The translations under genes and the position numbers were made by a program. From Thermococcus sibiricus MM 739 (GTDB taxonomy: Archaea; Methanobacteriota_B; Thermococci; Thermococcales; Thermococcaceae), in contig NC_012883.1 of NCBI RefSeq assembly GCF_000022545.1, forward strand, positions 984,276 through 1,048,275: 64,000 nt of DNA, given 5' to 3'. This document shows, piece by piece, positions 18,641 to 27,831 of this stretch (position 1 is the stretch's first letter; each line of letters opens with the position of its first letter). The notes beneath the pieces are model-generated. The model did not search any database. It was given only the letters and a program-made list of their open reading frames with translations, and was not told the origin of the DNA.

Positions 18641-19891
18641 TCACCCTTGGAGGAGTTCCAAAAATTGTTTGGCCTTATCACTCTTAGGCATGAATTTCTC
18701 AAATTTTCCTACATCTTCAAAAAGTGATATATGGAGCCCAGAAAGAACGAACTTCTCTATGGCATCTTTTAATTCAGTCTCATCAATCTGGAGGAGGTTA
18801 CTGACCTTCTTCTCATCAAATGAACTAACACCATATAGAATAACCCCTCCCAGGAGATAATTGGGAATATTTGAGATCTCACTTCTTCTTCCACTCAAAA
18901 AGCTTTCTATCTCACATTTCTTGATAATTAACATGCTTCCAAAGCCAGTTCGGAACTCTGGCTCATTCATAAAAGGAACATCAAAGATTGAATAATGACA
19001 ATCGATACAAGGCTTTATCTGAGGATAAAGGCTGATAGATTCTCTTTCTTTTTCGGAAGTGAGATAATAATACCTGAAAAAGTCAAGAGCAAGAGCTTTA
19101 ACACCTTTTTTTGGATATGTTGAGGCATATGCCAAAGCAATGTTATCAACGGTGTAATGACTAGTTATTAGAACTCCCTTAGTTTTGACATAGCTTAAAA
19201 CTCTCCATCTATATTTCTGTCCAAAACGTTTTCTTAATTCGCTATCTATATCTGCTTCTACCGGAAAATCTAAACGTTCTTTCTTTAATCTGCCCTCTTG
19301 CCAATACTCTACTTCAATTCTTATACCTTTCTTCCTTATCTGCCCTTTTTCTTTGAGTTTCGATTTTATTTCCTTAAATGTGTCTCTTACCTTGTTATCT
19401 TGCTGACTAAGAATTTTAAGAACATCTCCTGAATATGCAAGGTGTGGAAGAACTTCAAGTCTTCCAAGTTTTATGCTCTTTTCAGCCACCTTTAACTTCT
19501 CAAGATCTCTCTTGTTTGTGATATTTTTGATATCTACTCCTTTTTTTCCTTTGTAAAAAGTATAATGGGAGTCTATCGTAGCAAGGGCAATTTTATGGGC
19601 AGTTATGGCTATTCTAAGTCTCTCTAGAGTTAGCATTCGGTAGTGATTTCTTAAGAAAATTCTACGAATATGGGGATCTCTTTCTTTTTTGCCCAAAGAC
19701 CCCACATAGATATGAGCTTCACCAACTCTACGGGAAAGCTCATCTTCCATGTTTTTGAGGATCATAAGGTTTCTATTTAAATTAAAAGCTAAATAACGAG
19801 GATCGAAATTTTCAAATAACCTGTTTATATTTATCCTTATATCATCTAAACCCCTGTTAATTTGAGCTATGAGCTCCTCCGTTGTTGTCAT
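18641..19891 (-). CDS. DUF530 family protein
   Basis: 416 residues with a long helical first half (residues 1-120, possibly coiled: [37 protein letters not shown]-like heptads) and a C-terminal mixed domain holding a [20 protein letters not shown] segment whose paired Cys may bind metal. The family is restricted to archaea and its function is unknown. The start codon overlaps the end of top6A by 4 bases, and the whole block 18.2-24.5 kb reads as one minus-strand run, so a link to DNA topology or chromosome maintenance is possible but untested. Confidence 0.7.
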   Translation of the reverse strand: MTTTEELIAQINRGLDDIRININRLFENFDPRYLAFNLNRNLMILKNMEDELSRRVGEAHIYVGSLGKKERDPHIRRIFLRNHYRMLTLERLRIAITAHKIALATIDSHYTFYKGKKGVDIKNITNKRDLEKLKVAEKSIKLGRLEVLPHLAYSGDVLKILSQQDNKVRDTFKEIKSKLKEKGQIRKKGIRIEVEYWQEGRLKKERLDFPVEADIDSELRKRFGQKYRWRVLSYVKTKGVLITSHYTVDNIALAYASTYPKKGVKALALDFFRYYYLTSEKERESISLYPQIKPCIDCHYSIFDVPFMNEPEFRTGFGSMLIIKKCEIESFLSGRRSEISNIPNYLLGGVILYGVSSFDEKKVSNLLQIDETELKDAIEKFVLSGLHISLFEDVGKFEKFMPKSDKAKQFLELLQG

Positions 19892-21033
19892 GGAAGCAAT
19901 TCCTCGTTACCGATTTTTTCAGGAAGGTACTCTTTAGCAACGAATTCTAAGCTCTTATTGGCTAGAGCCTGCTGCTCAATCCTAACTCCCCATTCAAGGG
20001 CCAATTTAAGTTGTCTTTGCCACTCTTTGTTCTGGAACCAAGGATAGTTCATCTCCTCTATGATACGTTTGTAATCTCCTGTGGGGCCGCCTTTTTTGTT
20101 GGGGGGAATCCCTTTAAGTTTTTCAGTTACATTCTCAAGGCCGTATTTCTTTATATCGTCCATTGTCATTCCTACAAATTTTGCTTCTGGGGTAGCAAGT
20201 TTTTCACTAAGGTACGCCAAGTTTATTGAACCTTGTTTTATTGTGGAATAAATGTACCATCCATATGGATCCCCATCAGTAAAGACAATTATTGGAAGGC
20301 CTTCCTCATAATGAAGCCTATGTATTAAACGTCTAACACCACGAGAAGCCTGTCCTTGGGTGGCAACTACTAATGCTTTCTCCTTCTTTGGATATTTTTC
20401 TTCAATCAACCTATCTGCCATAGCAGCAGTCTCAACCACCAATACATAATCAACATTTATTTCTGGAAACTCTATGTGCTCCACTGTCCCAGGTACTGCC
20501 CATCCACCCATACCAAGCTTTGAAGCATTAAACTCATCTTCGCCATCCTTGATGACAACATCTCCATAAATATAACCTCTCCTATCTGCTGTGATATGCA
20601 TTTCTTCTCTAAGAACACCAAACATACGCTCCAAATCCTCTATAATCGGATCGCTCTCACTTTGATCTTCAAATGTGTTTTCCTTACTACCAGGAATGGT
20701 GTGCTTGTTCGCATAATATGCTTCTCTCAAACTTGCATGTTTTCCTTCACTTACAAGCCGTTTTATGTAGGCCGATATCAAAAGAGTCTGCATAAATTTT
20801 CTAGCATGAGCAACATGGAAGAGATACCTTCTCGAAGTTTTATCCCCCATTTTAATCAAACGATCCCTCTCATCAAAGTAAACGTTACTGAGCCCCCTTG
20901 TAGGAACATCTATGAATGGATTCCTTCCTCTAGTTATTTCTTCCAGAACTTTTTTTCCAAACCTTTCCAATTGTTGGAGAACCTTTTTAGGATCATAGCT
21001 AAATCTTTCTTTTGGTTTTTCACGTTTAAGCAT
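19888..21033 (-). CDS. top6A: DNA topoisomerase VI subunit A
   Basis: The DNA-cleaving subunit of the type IIB topoisomerase, related to Spo11. The 381 residues have the winged-helix region with the catalytic Tyr in REAYYANKH (about residue 106), and the Toprim domain with the conserved Glu in [13 protein letters not shown] and the DxD metal site in [11 protein letters not shown]. It overlaps top6B by 8 bases, the usual archaeal arrangement, which keeps the subunits at equal dose. Length is normal for the family. Confidence 0.98.
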   Translation of the reverse strand: MLKREKPKERFSYDPKKVLQQLERFGKKVLEEITRGRNPFIDVPTRGLSNVYFDERDRLIKMGDKTSRRYLFHVAHARKFMQTLLISAYIKRLVSEGKHASLREAYYANKHTIPGSKENTFEDQSESDPIIEDLERMFGVLREEMHITADRRGYIYGDVVIKDGEDEFNASKLGMGGWAVPGTVEHIEFPEINVDYVLVVETAAMADRLIEEKYPKKEKALVVATQGQASRGVRRLIHRLHYEEGLPIIVFTDGDPYGWYIYSTIKQGSINLAYLSEKLATPEAKFVGMTMDDIKKYGLENVTEKLKGIPPNKKGGPTGDYKRIIEEMNYPWFQNKEWQRQLKLALEWGVRIEQQALANKSLEFVAKEYLPEKIGNEELLP

Positions 21034-22726
21034 CGCTCTCAGCCTCCACTGCTTCGTCTATACTCTCAAACTTTTTCTCGATAATTGTTACCAACATTTT
21101 CTTAATCTCACCTTCCGGGAGACCTGTAAGTATGCTTAAAGCTCTTGAAACTTCAGGAACGTACTTTTCAAGCGTCTTTCTTCTTTTAACTTGGTAAAGT
21201 TTGCGGTGTTTTCCACCTAAGTACTTTGCAAGCCTTCTTGCAACATCCATCACTGCAAGCCTTATCTCCTCATATATTTCCTCTTCATTTGCAACGCTTT
21301 GCTTCCCAGTAGATGTATAGGGAACATGAACACTGACTACATTAACTAGAAGTGCTAATGGCGCTCTGTCAACGTCATCAACTCTATAACGTTTCCAATC
21401 AATATTTCTCGCTGCAGAGGTTATCACACATGAACCTGCATCAAAGAGCAATGGCACTCTATTCGCGTATCTTAAGAGATCAAAGCCACTACTTAGCTCT
21501 CCACCAAAGGCAAGCCCTACTTCAACTTGGAATGGAATGCCGCCCCTATAGACCTTCGGTGGTCTAGTTACAGAAGTTACAAATTCTGGCCTTAAAATTC
21601 CAGTGAGTCCTTTTTCTATATTCTCCTCTCCAATAGGCCTTAATCCGTGAGTAGGGGGTGCCAAAAACGTCATGTATTTAAATGCCTCAACAATTTCTTC
21701 TGCCTCGTGCCACGTTAGTTTTTTTGGAGGTTTTTCCATTATCTTTCTGACTTCTCTAAGAACTTTTTTTCCCCTTTTTCCAAAGCTTGCGATTATTTTA
21801 TCTACTTCACCATCTACAAGTCTCTTCATGAGCTGCTCTTTTACATTTTGCTCTTCTTCCTCTTTTATAAGCCTCAATGCAGTTATATACTGTACCAGCT
21901 CATCTATTTTTTTGTCACTTATTCTCGAAAATTCTCCTATGAGAAAAGTTCTTACAGTCGTTCTCGTTGTTCTTTGGGCCATCCGATAAATGTCATCAGT
22001 TATAATTCCCTTAGGATGTGGTTTCATTTCCTCTGGAGGTTCTGGAAGCTCCTCACTGCTCCTTGAGAAAACTATGAGTTTACCATCAGGTTCTATAAAC
22101 TCTATGTGTGCATGAGGATTAGCTATCGCAGTAAGCTTTAGATACCAGTAAACACCTTGTTTTGAGCGAATGTAACGAACATCCTTAACTTCCATCTCTA
22201 TTCTTGTTCCTCTCCATCCTGTTGGGTTTGGATGTTTTATTTTCTTGAAGATCTTGCCCTCATTTTTATCTACATCAATACCTACCCAAGCTTCTATTAT
22301 CTCCTCCTCACCTGTGGAAGTGATAATTCTAGTGGCTTTACCACTTGTAATCTGAGCAAACATCACGGCACCGCTAATACCTATACCTTGTTGTCCCCTA
22401 CTTTGAATATTTCTGTGAGCCTTTGTACCTGCAAGCATCTTACCAAACACGTGTGCAATAAACTTTTCAGGAATTCCAGGACCATTATCTTCCACTATTA
22501 TCTTATAATGTTCTGTACCAAGTTCCTCTATTTCAACTCTAACATAGGGAAGTATTCCAGCCTCTTCACAAGCATCAAGAGAATTTGTCACTGCTTCATG
22601 AATCAGTGTTGTTAATGAACGCAGTTTTCCAGTATAACCAAGCATTGCAGCATTTCTTCTAAAAAATTCACTGACACTCTGGATTTTAAACTCTTTAAAT
22701 AGTTTGTCTGCCTCAGAATTCGCCAT
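21026..22726 (-). CDS. top6B: DNA topoisomerase VI subunit B
   Basis: The ATPase subunit that opens and closes the enzyme around DNA. The 566 residues begin with the GHKL ATP-binding fold: [19 protein letters not shown] (N box with the Mg-binding Asn), [11 protein letters not shown] (G1 box) and the [18 protein letters not shown] lid. A helix-two-turns-helix and the transducer domain follow (residues about 220-480), with the switch Lys expected near [16 protein letters not shown] strong GGAGGT leads the ATG. It overlaps the KH protein gene upstream by 14 bases. Confidence 0.98.
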   Translation of the reverse strand: MANSEADKLFKEFKIQSVSEFFRRNAAMLGYTGKLRSLTTLIHEAVTNSLDACEEAGILPYVRVEIEELGTEHYKIIVEDNGPGIPEKFIAHVFGKMLAGTKAHRNIQSRGQQGIGISGAVMFAQITSGKATRIITSTGEEEIIEAWVGIDVDKNEGKIFKKIKHPNPTGWRGTRIEMEVKDVRYIRSKQGVYWYLKLTAIANPHAHIEFIEPDGKLIVFSRSSEELPEPPEEMKPHPKGIITDDIYRMAQRTTRTTVRTFLIGEFSRISDKKIDELVQYITALRLIKEEEEQNVKEQLMKRLVDGEVDKIIASFGKRGKKVLREVRKIMEKPPKKLTWHEAEEIVEAFKYMTFLAPPTHGLRPIGEENIEKGLTGILRPEFVTSVTRPPKVYRGGIPFQVEVGLAFGGELSSGFDLLRYANRVPLLFDAGSCVITSAARNIDWKRYRVDDVDRAPLALLVNVVSVHVPYTSTGKQSVANEEEIYEEIRLAVMDVARRLAKYLGGKHRKLYQVKRRKTLEKYVPEVSRALSILTGLPEGEIKKMLVTIIEKKFESIDEAVEAESDA

Positions 22727-23375
22727 AATACATACCTCCTTCGAGTTCTAAGTCTTTCTTTCTTCTCTCTAGATACTTGTAAACGGTTCCATGAGGGGAA
22801 CCTTTGACAAGTTTTTCAATAGCAGTTTTCGCCACTTGGACTTGAAGGGGATTTCCAATAATTGCAACAGTTTTTCCATAAACACTTATTTCCGTTCCAC
22901 TCATTTCTTCAATGATTTCTCTAGTTCTCCCTTTTCTTCCAATAATCCTCCCTCTAACTCGTGGGAGAGCATTTCTTTCATTGCCTATAATAATATCAGT
23001 CAACTCCACAACTTCAAGAACTTCTCCCTCATTTAGAAGCCTAAATGCCCTTTCTGGAGAAAACCCTCTTCCAATAGCAAGAACTATATCTCTGGCTTTC
23101 CAAACTGCTAATGGGTCTTCTGTTTCTTCAGTTGAAGTGATGAACACTTCTCCCGTGTTACTATCAATATCTATTTTAGTCTTTGTAGCATCTTCAATTT
23201 TTTTCTTTGTCTCACCGTTCTTACCAATGACTACTCCAATCCTCTCTTTAGGAATTCTCACAAACTCTTCTTGCTCACCAACTACCACAAACTCTTCAAC
23301 CTCAAATGGATCTTTTCCACTCTCTTTTTTATCCAAATATTCATACTTTTTCAACTTTTCTTCAAACTCGTCCAT
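22713..23375 (-). CDS. KH-domain RNA-processing protein (Dim2/Pno1-like)
   Basis: 220 residues with two KH domains: VRIPKERIGVVIGKNGETKKKIE (GxxG loop GKNG) and RVRGRIIGRKGRTREIIE (GRKG). It is the archaeal Dim2/Pno1 (KRR1-like) protein, which binds the 3' end region of 16S rRNA during small-subunit maturation. The ATG at 23375 is behind AGGTGATT; the ORF extends further but without support. Its position between topoisomerase VI and rio1/aIF1A is the usual euryarchaeal order and fits a role with Rio1 in ribosome assembly. Confidence 0.93.
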   Translation of the reverse strand: MDEFEEKLKKYEYLDKKESGKDPFEVEEFVVVGEQEEFVRIPKERIGVVIGKNGETKKKIEDATKTKIDIDSNTGEVFITSTEETEDPLAVWKARDIVLAIGRGFSPERAFRLLNEGEVLEVVELTDIIIGNERNALPRVRGRIIGRKGRTREIIEEMSGTEISVYGKTVAIIGNPLQVQVAKTAIEKLVKGSPHGTVYKYLERRKKDLELEGGMYYGEF

Positions 23376-23376
23376 A

Positions 23377-24153
23377 TTAATCACCTGCAAGCTCTCTAAA
23401 CTTTTCATCAGGGTTATCAACTTTGATTCCTTTTTTAGCGAAGTAATTAGTTATATTTCTTAAATCCCTATAAAGCAGTGTTAAAGCCATCCTGTTTCTC
23501 CTTACAGTCGCTTGAGACCAATCAATTATTACGGGCTTCTCCCAAATTAAAATATTATATTCACTTAGGTCACCATGAACCATGTCCCCTCTTTTCCAGA
23601 GTTTTTCAATCGATTCCATTGCAAATTCATAAAGCTCTTCAAATTCTTTTTTATCTAAATCACGTTCAACATCCTTTAATCTGGGGGCTGGGGATTCATC
23701 CCCTATGTACTCCATTATTAGGACATTATTACTAAATACTATTGGTTCTGGGGCCCTAACTGCATATTTCATAGCTCTTTGGAGGTTTTTAAACTCTCTT
23801 CTTGTCCATACAAATACCATTTTTCGTATATCCTTTGGCAGGTAACTTATTCTCGGATCTGCTGCCAAATATTCCCATATCCTTCTAAACTCAGTGGTAT
23901 AAGTACGATAAACTTTAATCGCTACATAATTACCATCCTCGTCAACACCCTTAAACACATTCGCCTCTTTTCCAGTGGAAATCACGCCCAATAGACGCTT
24001 TATTTTTCCTCTTTTATGAAAGTACGCAAGGGTGTCGATCGTTGTTTTATCAAACACTTCGCTAAATACTTTATAGAGCTCATTATCCCTTTCTCTACGT
24101 TCATCTAATCCTAAAATCTGAAAGATTTTCTTATCAAGATCCTTAGGGTTCAT
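23377..24153 (-). CDS. rio1: RIO1-type serine/threonine kinase
   Basis: An atypical kinase of late small-subunit ribosome maturation. In the 258 residues one sees the flexible P-loop ISTGKEANVF (the Rio1-specific STGKEA), Lys in VAIKVYRT, the catalytic loop MVHGDLSEYNIL and the metal-binding Asp in PVIIDWSQAT. Length is typical for archaeal Rio1. The stop codon is at the start region of the KH protein gene (1-base gap), so the two ribosome-assembly factors are coupled. Confidence 0.96.
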   Translation of the reverse strand: MNPKDLDKKIFQILGLDERRERDNELYKVFSEVFDKTTIDTLAYFHKRGKIKRLLGVISTGKEANVFKGVDEDGNYVAIKVYRTYTTEFRRIWEYLAADPRISYLPKDIRKMVFVWTRREFKNLQRAMKYAVRAPEPIVFSNNVLIMEYIGDESPAPRLKDVERDLDKKEFEELYEFAMESIEKLWKRGDMVHGDLSEYNILIWEKPVIIDWSQATVRRNRMALTLLYRDLRNITNYFAKKGIKVDNPDEKFRELAGD

Positions 24154-24159
24154 TGTTCA

Positions 24160-24501
24160 TCACAGGGTTAAACCGCCGCTAAGAAACTCTTGTGTAATTT
24201 TTTTCTTTCTTAAAAGCCAATCTATCTGGGTTTTTGTATAACGATACACAATATCTCCTCTTTCGTCACTTTGAACTTCCCAAGGCTCTACTATTACCAC
24301 GTCCCCGATTCTAATCCACATTTTTCTCCTAAGTCTACCAGGAATTCTGCATCTTCTTATCTTATTATCGACACATCTAACATCCATCCACCCTGATCCT
24401 AGTGCTTGTTCTACTACTCCAAATACTTGGTTATTCCTTGGAAGAGGAACTCTAATAACCTCTTCACCCTCAACACTCCTATTTTTATCGTTTCTTGGCA
24501 T
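24160..24501 (-). CDS. eif1A: Translation initiation factor aIF1A
   Basis: Binds the A site of the small ribosomal subunit during initiation. The 113 residues from the ATG at 24501 (GAGGTGAT before it) contain the OB/S1-like core: [46 protein letters not shown], and [23 protein letters not shown]. The ORF continues 51 codons upstream, but that part contains the promoter at 24531-24540 and is not translated. It is the first gene of the aIF1A-rio1-KH-top6 transcript. Confidence 0.97.
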   Translation of the reverse strand: MPRNDKNRSVEGEEVIRVPLPRNNQVFGVVEQALGSGWMDVRCVDNKIRRCRIPGRLRRKMWIRIGDVVIVEPWEVQSDERGDIVYRYTKTQIDWLLRKKKITQEFLSGGLTL

Positions 24502-24530
24502 GAACATCACCTCAGGTAGTTTATTTAATA

Positions 24531-24540
24531 CCTTTATAAG
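24531..24540 (-). promoter_or_regulatory. TATA box of the aIF1A-rio1-KH-top6 operon
   Basis: Minus-strand CTTATAAAGG, predicted transcript start near 24510, just before the aIF1A ribosome binding site. No other clear promoter is seen down to about 18.2 kb, so this may drive the whole run. Confidence 0.65.
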
Positions 24541-24679
24541 TCTACTCTTTTGCAAATATTTTCTACTATCAGTTGTTAGTGCTACTTTAAAAATTTTTGC
24601 ATGAGTGCATTTAAACATCCAAAAAGTTGAAAAAGAAAAGAGGCTAAATTCCAATTACGGAAATTAGGAGGTACTACTT

Positions 24680-25843
24680 ATGAAAGAAACAGTTCTTCTC
24701 ACAGGCCCTCCTTTAAATGGGCGAGATGAATACACAAAGGAGGCCTTAAGGTTAGCAAAAAATGAAAATTTCCAATATTATCATGTCTTTGATTATCTCA
24801 AGGAAATTGGAAGAGAAAAAGGAGTCAAAATAACCAGAAAAAATGTCTTGGACTTTGCAATAAGCCATCCAGATCTAATGAATACTATAAGAGATGAAGC
24901 TTTTAAAAGAATAAGAGATGAAATTGACAGGAGTGACAAGAGCTTTCACCTAGTATCTACTCCTGCCCTTTTTAGATGGGGAAGTGGAAGTGTTTTGGGC
25001 TTCACTTTAAGCAACTTGAAACTTCTAAAGCCAAGTAGGGTAATAATCGTTCTGGATGATATTCTGAGTGTAAGAAGAAGAATAATACATGATGAAGAGT
25101 GGTTTGAACGCTTTAGAAGAAACGAGGAAAACATAAAGCTGACGACCCTCGTGATGTGGCGTGAAGATGCTATAAATCATGTAAAAACCCTTGTACACGA
25201 GTTGAATAAAGAAGAGATTCAGGTTCGTTATGTCCTCCATTTTGGCATTAGACACCCCCATCAAACTTTCATTGACTTAATTTTCCATGAAAATGAAAAG
25301 CCCCTTATTTATCTCAGCTATCCCATGACCGGCCATGAGGAAGAATATTACCATAAAGTTAGAGGATTCTACAAAAAGTTGAGCAAATATTTCACCATCT
25401 TAGACCCGGGAGCACTTGATGATTGGTGGATTGTTGCTGAGTATGATGCTCAAGTGGAGAAGAATCCGGAGATACAAAAGATAAAGATAAAAAATATTTT
25501 CGATGGAGAGGAAATAGAAGAGCTCGATAGGGATGATATAGAACAAGCTACCGACATTTTGAGAAGACAGCTTGTTGAAAGGGATTTCAACTTAGTGGAT
25601 GTCAGCAAAGCCATAGCAGTCTATCACTATGCTCAAGGAGTTTCTGCAGGGGTTATAAGCGAGATGGCAGAGGCTTACAGAACTTTGGGAGCAATTTATC
25701 TCTATTATCCTTTTAAGAAGAGGCCAAGTCCGTTTATGGAATTCTACGGCATGCAAAACCCTTCAAGGAGAACCATGTTTAAAGATGAGGATGAGATGAT
25801 CCAAGCAATGGTGGAAGAGAAGGAGTACTGGACAAAAGCCTAG
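24680..25843 (+). CDS. P-loop kinase-like protein fused to a nucleoside deoxyribosyltransferase-like domain
   Basis: 387 residues. The N-terminal half starts VLLTGPPLNGRDEYTKEALRLA, placed like the P-loop of adenylate-kinase-type enzymes, but the Lys of the usual GK[ST] is replaced (GRD). A lid-like basic segment (VRRRIIHDEEWFERFRR) follows. The C-terminal half (residues about 205-370) resembles nucleoside 2-deoxyribosyltransferases: LIYLSYPMTGHEEEY, a central DPGALDDWW, then DVSKAIAVYHYAQGVSAGVISEMAEAYRTLG (Asp and Glu at the active-site positions). It may handle a nucleotide or a damaged base. AGGAGGT precedes the ATG. Family name unknown to me. Confidence 0.7.
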   Translation: MKETVLLTGPPLNGRDEYTKEALRLAKNENFQYYHVFDYLKEIGREKGVKITRKNVLDFAISHPDLMNTIRDEAFKRIRDEIDRSDKSFHLVSTPALFRWGSGSVLGFTLSNLKLLKPSRVIIVLDDILSVRRRIIHDEEWFERFRRNEENIKLTTLVMWREDAINHVKTLVHELNKEEIQVRYVLHFGIRHPHQTFIDLIFHENEKPLIYLSYPMTGHEEEYYHKVRGFYKKLSKYFTILDPGALDDWWIVAEYDAQVEKNPEIQKIKIKNIFDGEEIEELDRDDIEQATDILRRQLVERDFNLVDVSKAIAVYHYAQGVSAGVISEMAEAYRTLGAIYLYYPFKKRPSPFMEFYGMQNPSRRTMFKDEDEMIQAMVEEKEYWTKA

Positions 25844-25974
25844 GGCAGATTGTACTCTTTAAGACTCCAGCTACCTTTACTTATACTGAGACAAAGAGAT
25901 AAAATCTTTAACTTTACAAAAATCCAAACTTCAGAATTTATTTATGAAACTAAGAGAAAAAGAAGGAAAAGAAA

Positions 25975-27234
25975 TCACTTCTTGACCCATCCGCGGGCCT
26001 TCATAGCTTCGTATACTCTGCTAACTGCCCTTACATAGGCAGCGTCTCTCATGTGAATATTCTTCTCCTTATGAATGTTGTAAACACCCCAGAATGCTTC
26101 AGTCATCTTCCTATCGAGCTTCTCTCTCACTTCATCTTCTGTCCAGTAGTAGCCCATCAAGTTTTGTACCCACTCAAAGTAGCTGACTGTAACACCACCA
26201 GCGTTACAGAGGAAGTCTGGGATCTGGAGGATGCCCTTCTCGTGGAGTATATCATCTGCTTCTGGAGTGACTGGACCGTTTGCAACCTCAGCGACTATCT
26301 TTGCTTTCACTTTGTCAGCATTATCTTTGTTTATTACCCCTTCAATAGCTGATGGAGCAAGAACCTCCACTTCCAACTCAAGGAGTTCTTCATTTGTTAT
26401 GTTTGTAGCACCTGGGAAGTCCTTAACTGATCCGTGCTCTTCTTTCCACTTGAGGACTTCATCTGGGTCAAGGCCGTCTGGGTTGTAAATACCACCTTTG
26501 CTGTCGCTAACTGCAACTACCTTCATGCCTAATTGCTCTTTAGATAGTTTGGCCATGTAATAACCAGCATTACCATAACCTTGAACTGCAATTGTCTTTC
26601 CATTTAGATCAATGCCCAAGGCCTTTGCAGCTTCTCTAACTGTGAAGACAGCGCCTTGAGCAGTAGCAGTGCCTCTTCCTAAAGAACCGCCAACTATAAC
26701 TGGCTTACCTGTGATGATACCGAAGGATGGGACCTTCCTCCTTGAGATTGCTTCATACTCATCCATCATCCAAGCCATGATTTGTGGATTGGTATATACG
26801 TCAGGAGCAGGAACATCAGTATATGGGCTTATTATGTCGTAAATAGCCCTTATATAACCTCTAGCGAGTTTTTCCTTCTCTCTATCACTGAGCTTCTTAG
26901 GATCAACTATTACTCCACCCTTACCTCCACCATAGGGTAATCCCAAAGTAGCACATTTCCATGTCATCCAAGTAGCCAATGCCTTGACAGTGCTTAGGGT
27001 TTCTTCAGGGTGCCATCTAATACCACCCTTTGTTGGACCGAGAGCCCAGTTGTGTTGAACTCTAAAACCAGTGAAAACCTTTACAGAACCATCGTCCATC
27101 TCAACTGGAATGCTAACTTCAAGAATTCTTTGTGGTTTCTTAAGGAACTCAAGGGCCTCTTCACTTATCTCCATATATTGAGCAGCCCTTTCCAACTGCT
27201 TAATTGCCATCTCAAATGGGTCTAGCTCAACCAT
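25975..27234 (-). CDS. gdhA: Glutamate dehydrogenase
   Basis: The hexameric cytosolic enzyme that interconverts glutamate and 2-oxoglutarate plus ammonia, mainly with NADP in Thermococcales, and one of the most abundant proteins there. It has 419 residues from the ATG at 27234, which is 6 bases after GGAGGG; the ATG at 27240 is too close. The substrate site is in [11 protein letters not shown] and the catalytic Lys in [10 protein letters not shown]; the Rossmann dinucleotide motif is [14 protein letters not shown], and [18 protein letters not shown] is family-specific. Strong promoter at 27282-27293. It closely resembles Thermococcus litoralis GDH but is not identical. Confidence 0.98.
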   Translation of the reverse strand: MVELDPFEMAIKQLERAAQYMEISEEALEFLKKPQRILEVSIPVEMDDGSVKVFTGFRVQHNWALGPTKGGIRWHPEETLSTVKALATWMTWKCATLGLPYGGGKGGVIVDPKKLSDREKEKLARGYIRAIYDIISPYTDVPAPDVYTNPQIMAWMMDEYEAISRRKVPSFGIITGKPVIVGGSLGRGTATAQGAVFTVREAAKALGIDLNGKTIAVQGYGNAGYYMAKLSKEQLGMKVVAVSDSKGGIYNPDGLDPDEVLKWKEEHGSVKDFPGATNITNEELLELEVEVLAPSAIEGVINKDNADKVKAKIVAEVANGPVTPEADDILHEKGILQIPDFLCNAGGVTVSYFEWVQNLMGYYWTEDEVREKLDRKMTEAFWGVYNIHKEKNIHMRDAAYVRAVSRVYEAMKARGWVKK

Positions 27235-27281
27235 GTTCATCCCTCCAAATTAGTTGATTAGCGATACAAATTTGAGCAATA

Positions 27282-27293
27282 GCCTATATAAAC
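27282..27293 (-). promoter_or_regulatory. gdhA promoter TATA box
   Basis: Minus strand GTTTATATAGG with the A-rich BRE CGAAAA before it, about 50-55 bases ahead of the ATG at 27234. A good match to strong Thermococcales promoters. Confidence 0.7.
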
Positions 27294-27483
27294 TTTTCGT
27301 TAGAAGGGGTTAGAGAACCGATATTTTTAAACAAAAGGTTGTGTACACACATTTCCTTATAAATAAAAAGTTTTTAAAAAGTTTTTAACAAAAATGACTT
27401 TGGAGGTTCTTTTTAACATGCATCAATGTATAAAACAGAGTATTGATGTATGGAAAAATTTGTATTTGTCAAAGAAAAATATA

Positions 27484-27547
27484 ATAACCCTCAGCGAGAA
27501 GTCGGTCATCACAACTCAGCTCACTCTTGTTCCAATCATCGGGTTAT
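27484..27547 (-). ncRNA. C/D box guide sRNA 3
   Basis: Read on the minus strand: terminal stem ATAACCC (27547-27541) pairing perfectly with GGGTTAT (27490-27484); a degenerate C box ATGATTG (27539-27533); D' box CTGA (27519-27516); 3-base spacer; perfect C' box GTGATGA (27512-27506); an 11-base guide (27505-27495); D box CTGA (27494-27491). A TATA box, TTTAAAAAGG (27575-27566), lies at the right distance upstream. The imperfect C box is the one weak point; the 7-bp stem compensates. Targets not identified. Confidence 0.75.
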
Positions 27548-27565
27548 GTATAATAACATCAAAAT

Positions 27566-27575
27566 CCTTTTTAAA
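27566..27575 (-). promoter_or_regulatory. TATA box of C/D sRNA 3
   Basis: Minus-strand TTTAAAAAGG, centred about 23 bases before the 5' end of the guide RNA at 27547. Confidence 0.5.
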
Positions 27576-27743
27576 TTCAAGGGTGACAGGAAACTCAGAT
27601 ATTATTCAGTTAATCTTTAATCCTTGACAATTTTTCAAAGTATGTTTTTGTAACTCTTTTTTGTGCTGTCACATTGACAAATACCAAAATCTATGTTTTA
27701 AGTCCATGTAAATCGTCTTTTGTCGAAATAGGGCAAGAGAAAA

Positions 27744-27795
27744 GTTTATTAACCCTCCAAGACATAGACACAATTGCTGATATTTGTACATCAGC
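27744..27795 (+). promoter_or_regulatory. Promoter and possible operator of the NSS transporter operon
   Basis: A BRE-like GAGAAAA with the TATA box GTTTATT (27744-27750) predicts a start near 27774. At that point sits a perfect inverted repeat GCTGAT-8 bases-ATCAGC (27776-27795). It could be a repressor site covering the start or a hairpin at the mRNA 5' end. Confidence 0.45.
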
Positions 27796-27831
27796 ATAGT
27801 TTTTAGTACAACACTATACGAGGTGAAATGA

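Larger units (their letters stand above)
27235..27831. other. 597-base intergenic region: two divergent promoters and a guide RNA
   Basis: Contents: the gdhA promoter (27282-27293), a 10-base palindrome TGTGTACACA (27340-27349) upstream of it, a 7-base inverted repeat CATCAAT/ATTGATG (27421-27427 / 27442-27448), the minus-strand C/D guide RNA at 27484-27547 with its promoter, and the transporter promoter with an inverted repeat (27744-27795). An open frame at 27394-27627 is judged to be chance. Confidence 0.6.

Noticed and set aside
27394-27627. 77-residue ORF on the plus strand between gdhA and the transporter
   Set aside because: It runs antisense over the guide RNA at 27484-27547 and its promoter, and its sequence has no recognisable fold. 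GGAGGT at 27401 is 10 bases from the ATG at 27418, so it is not impossible.
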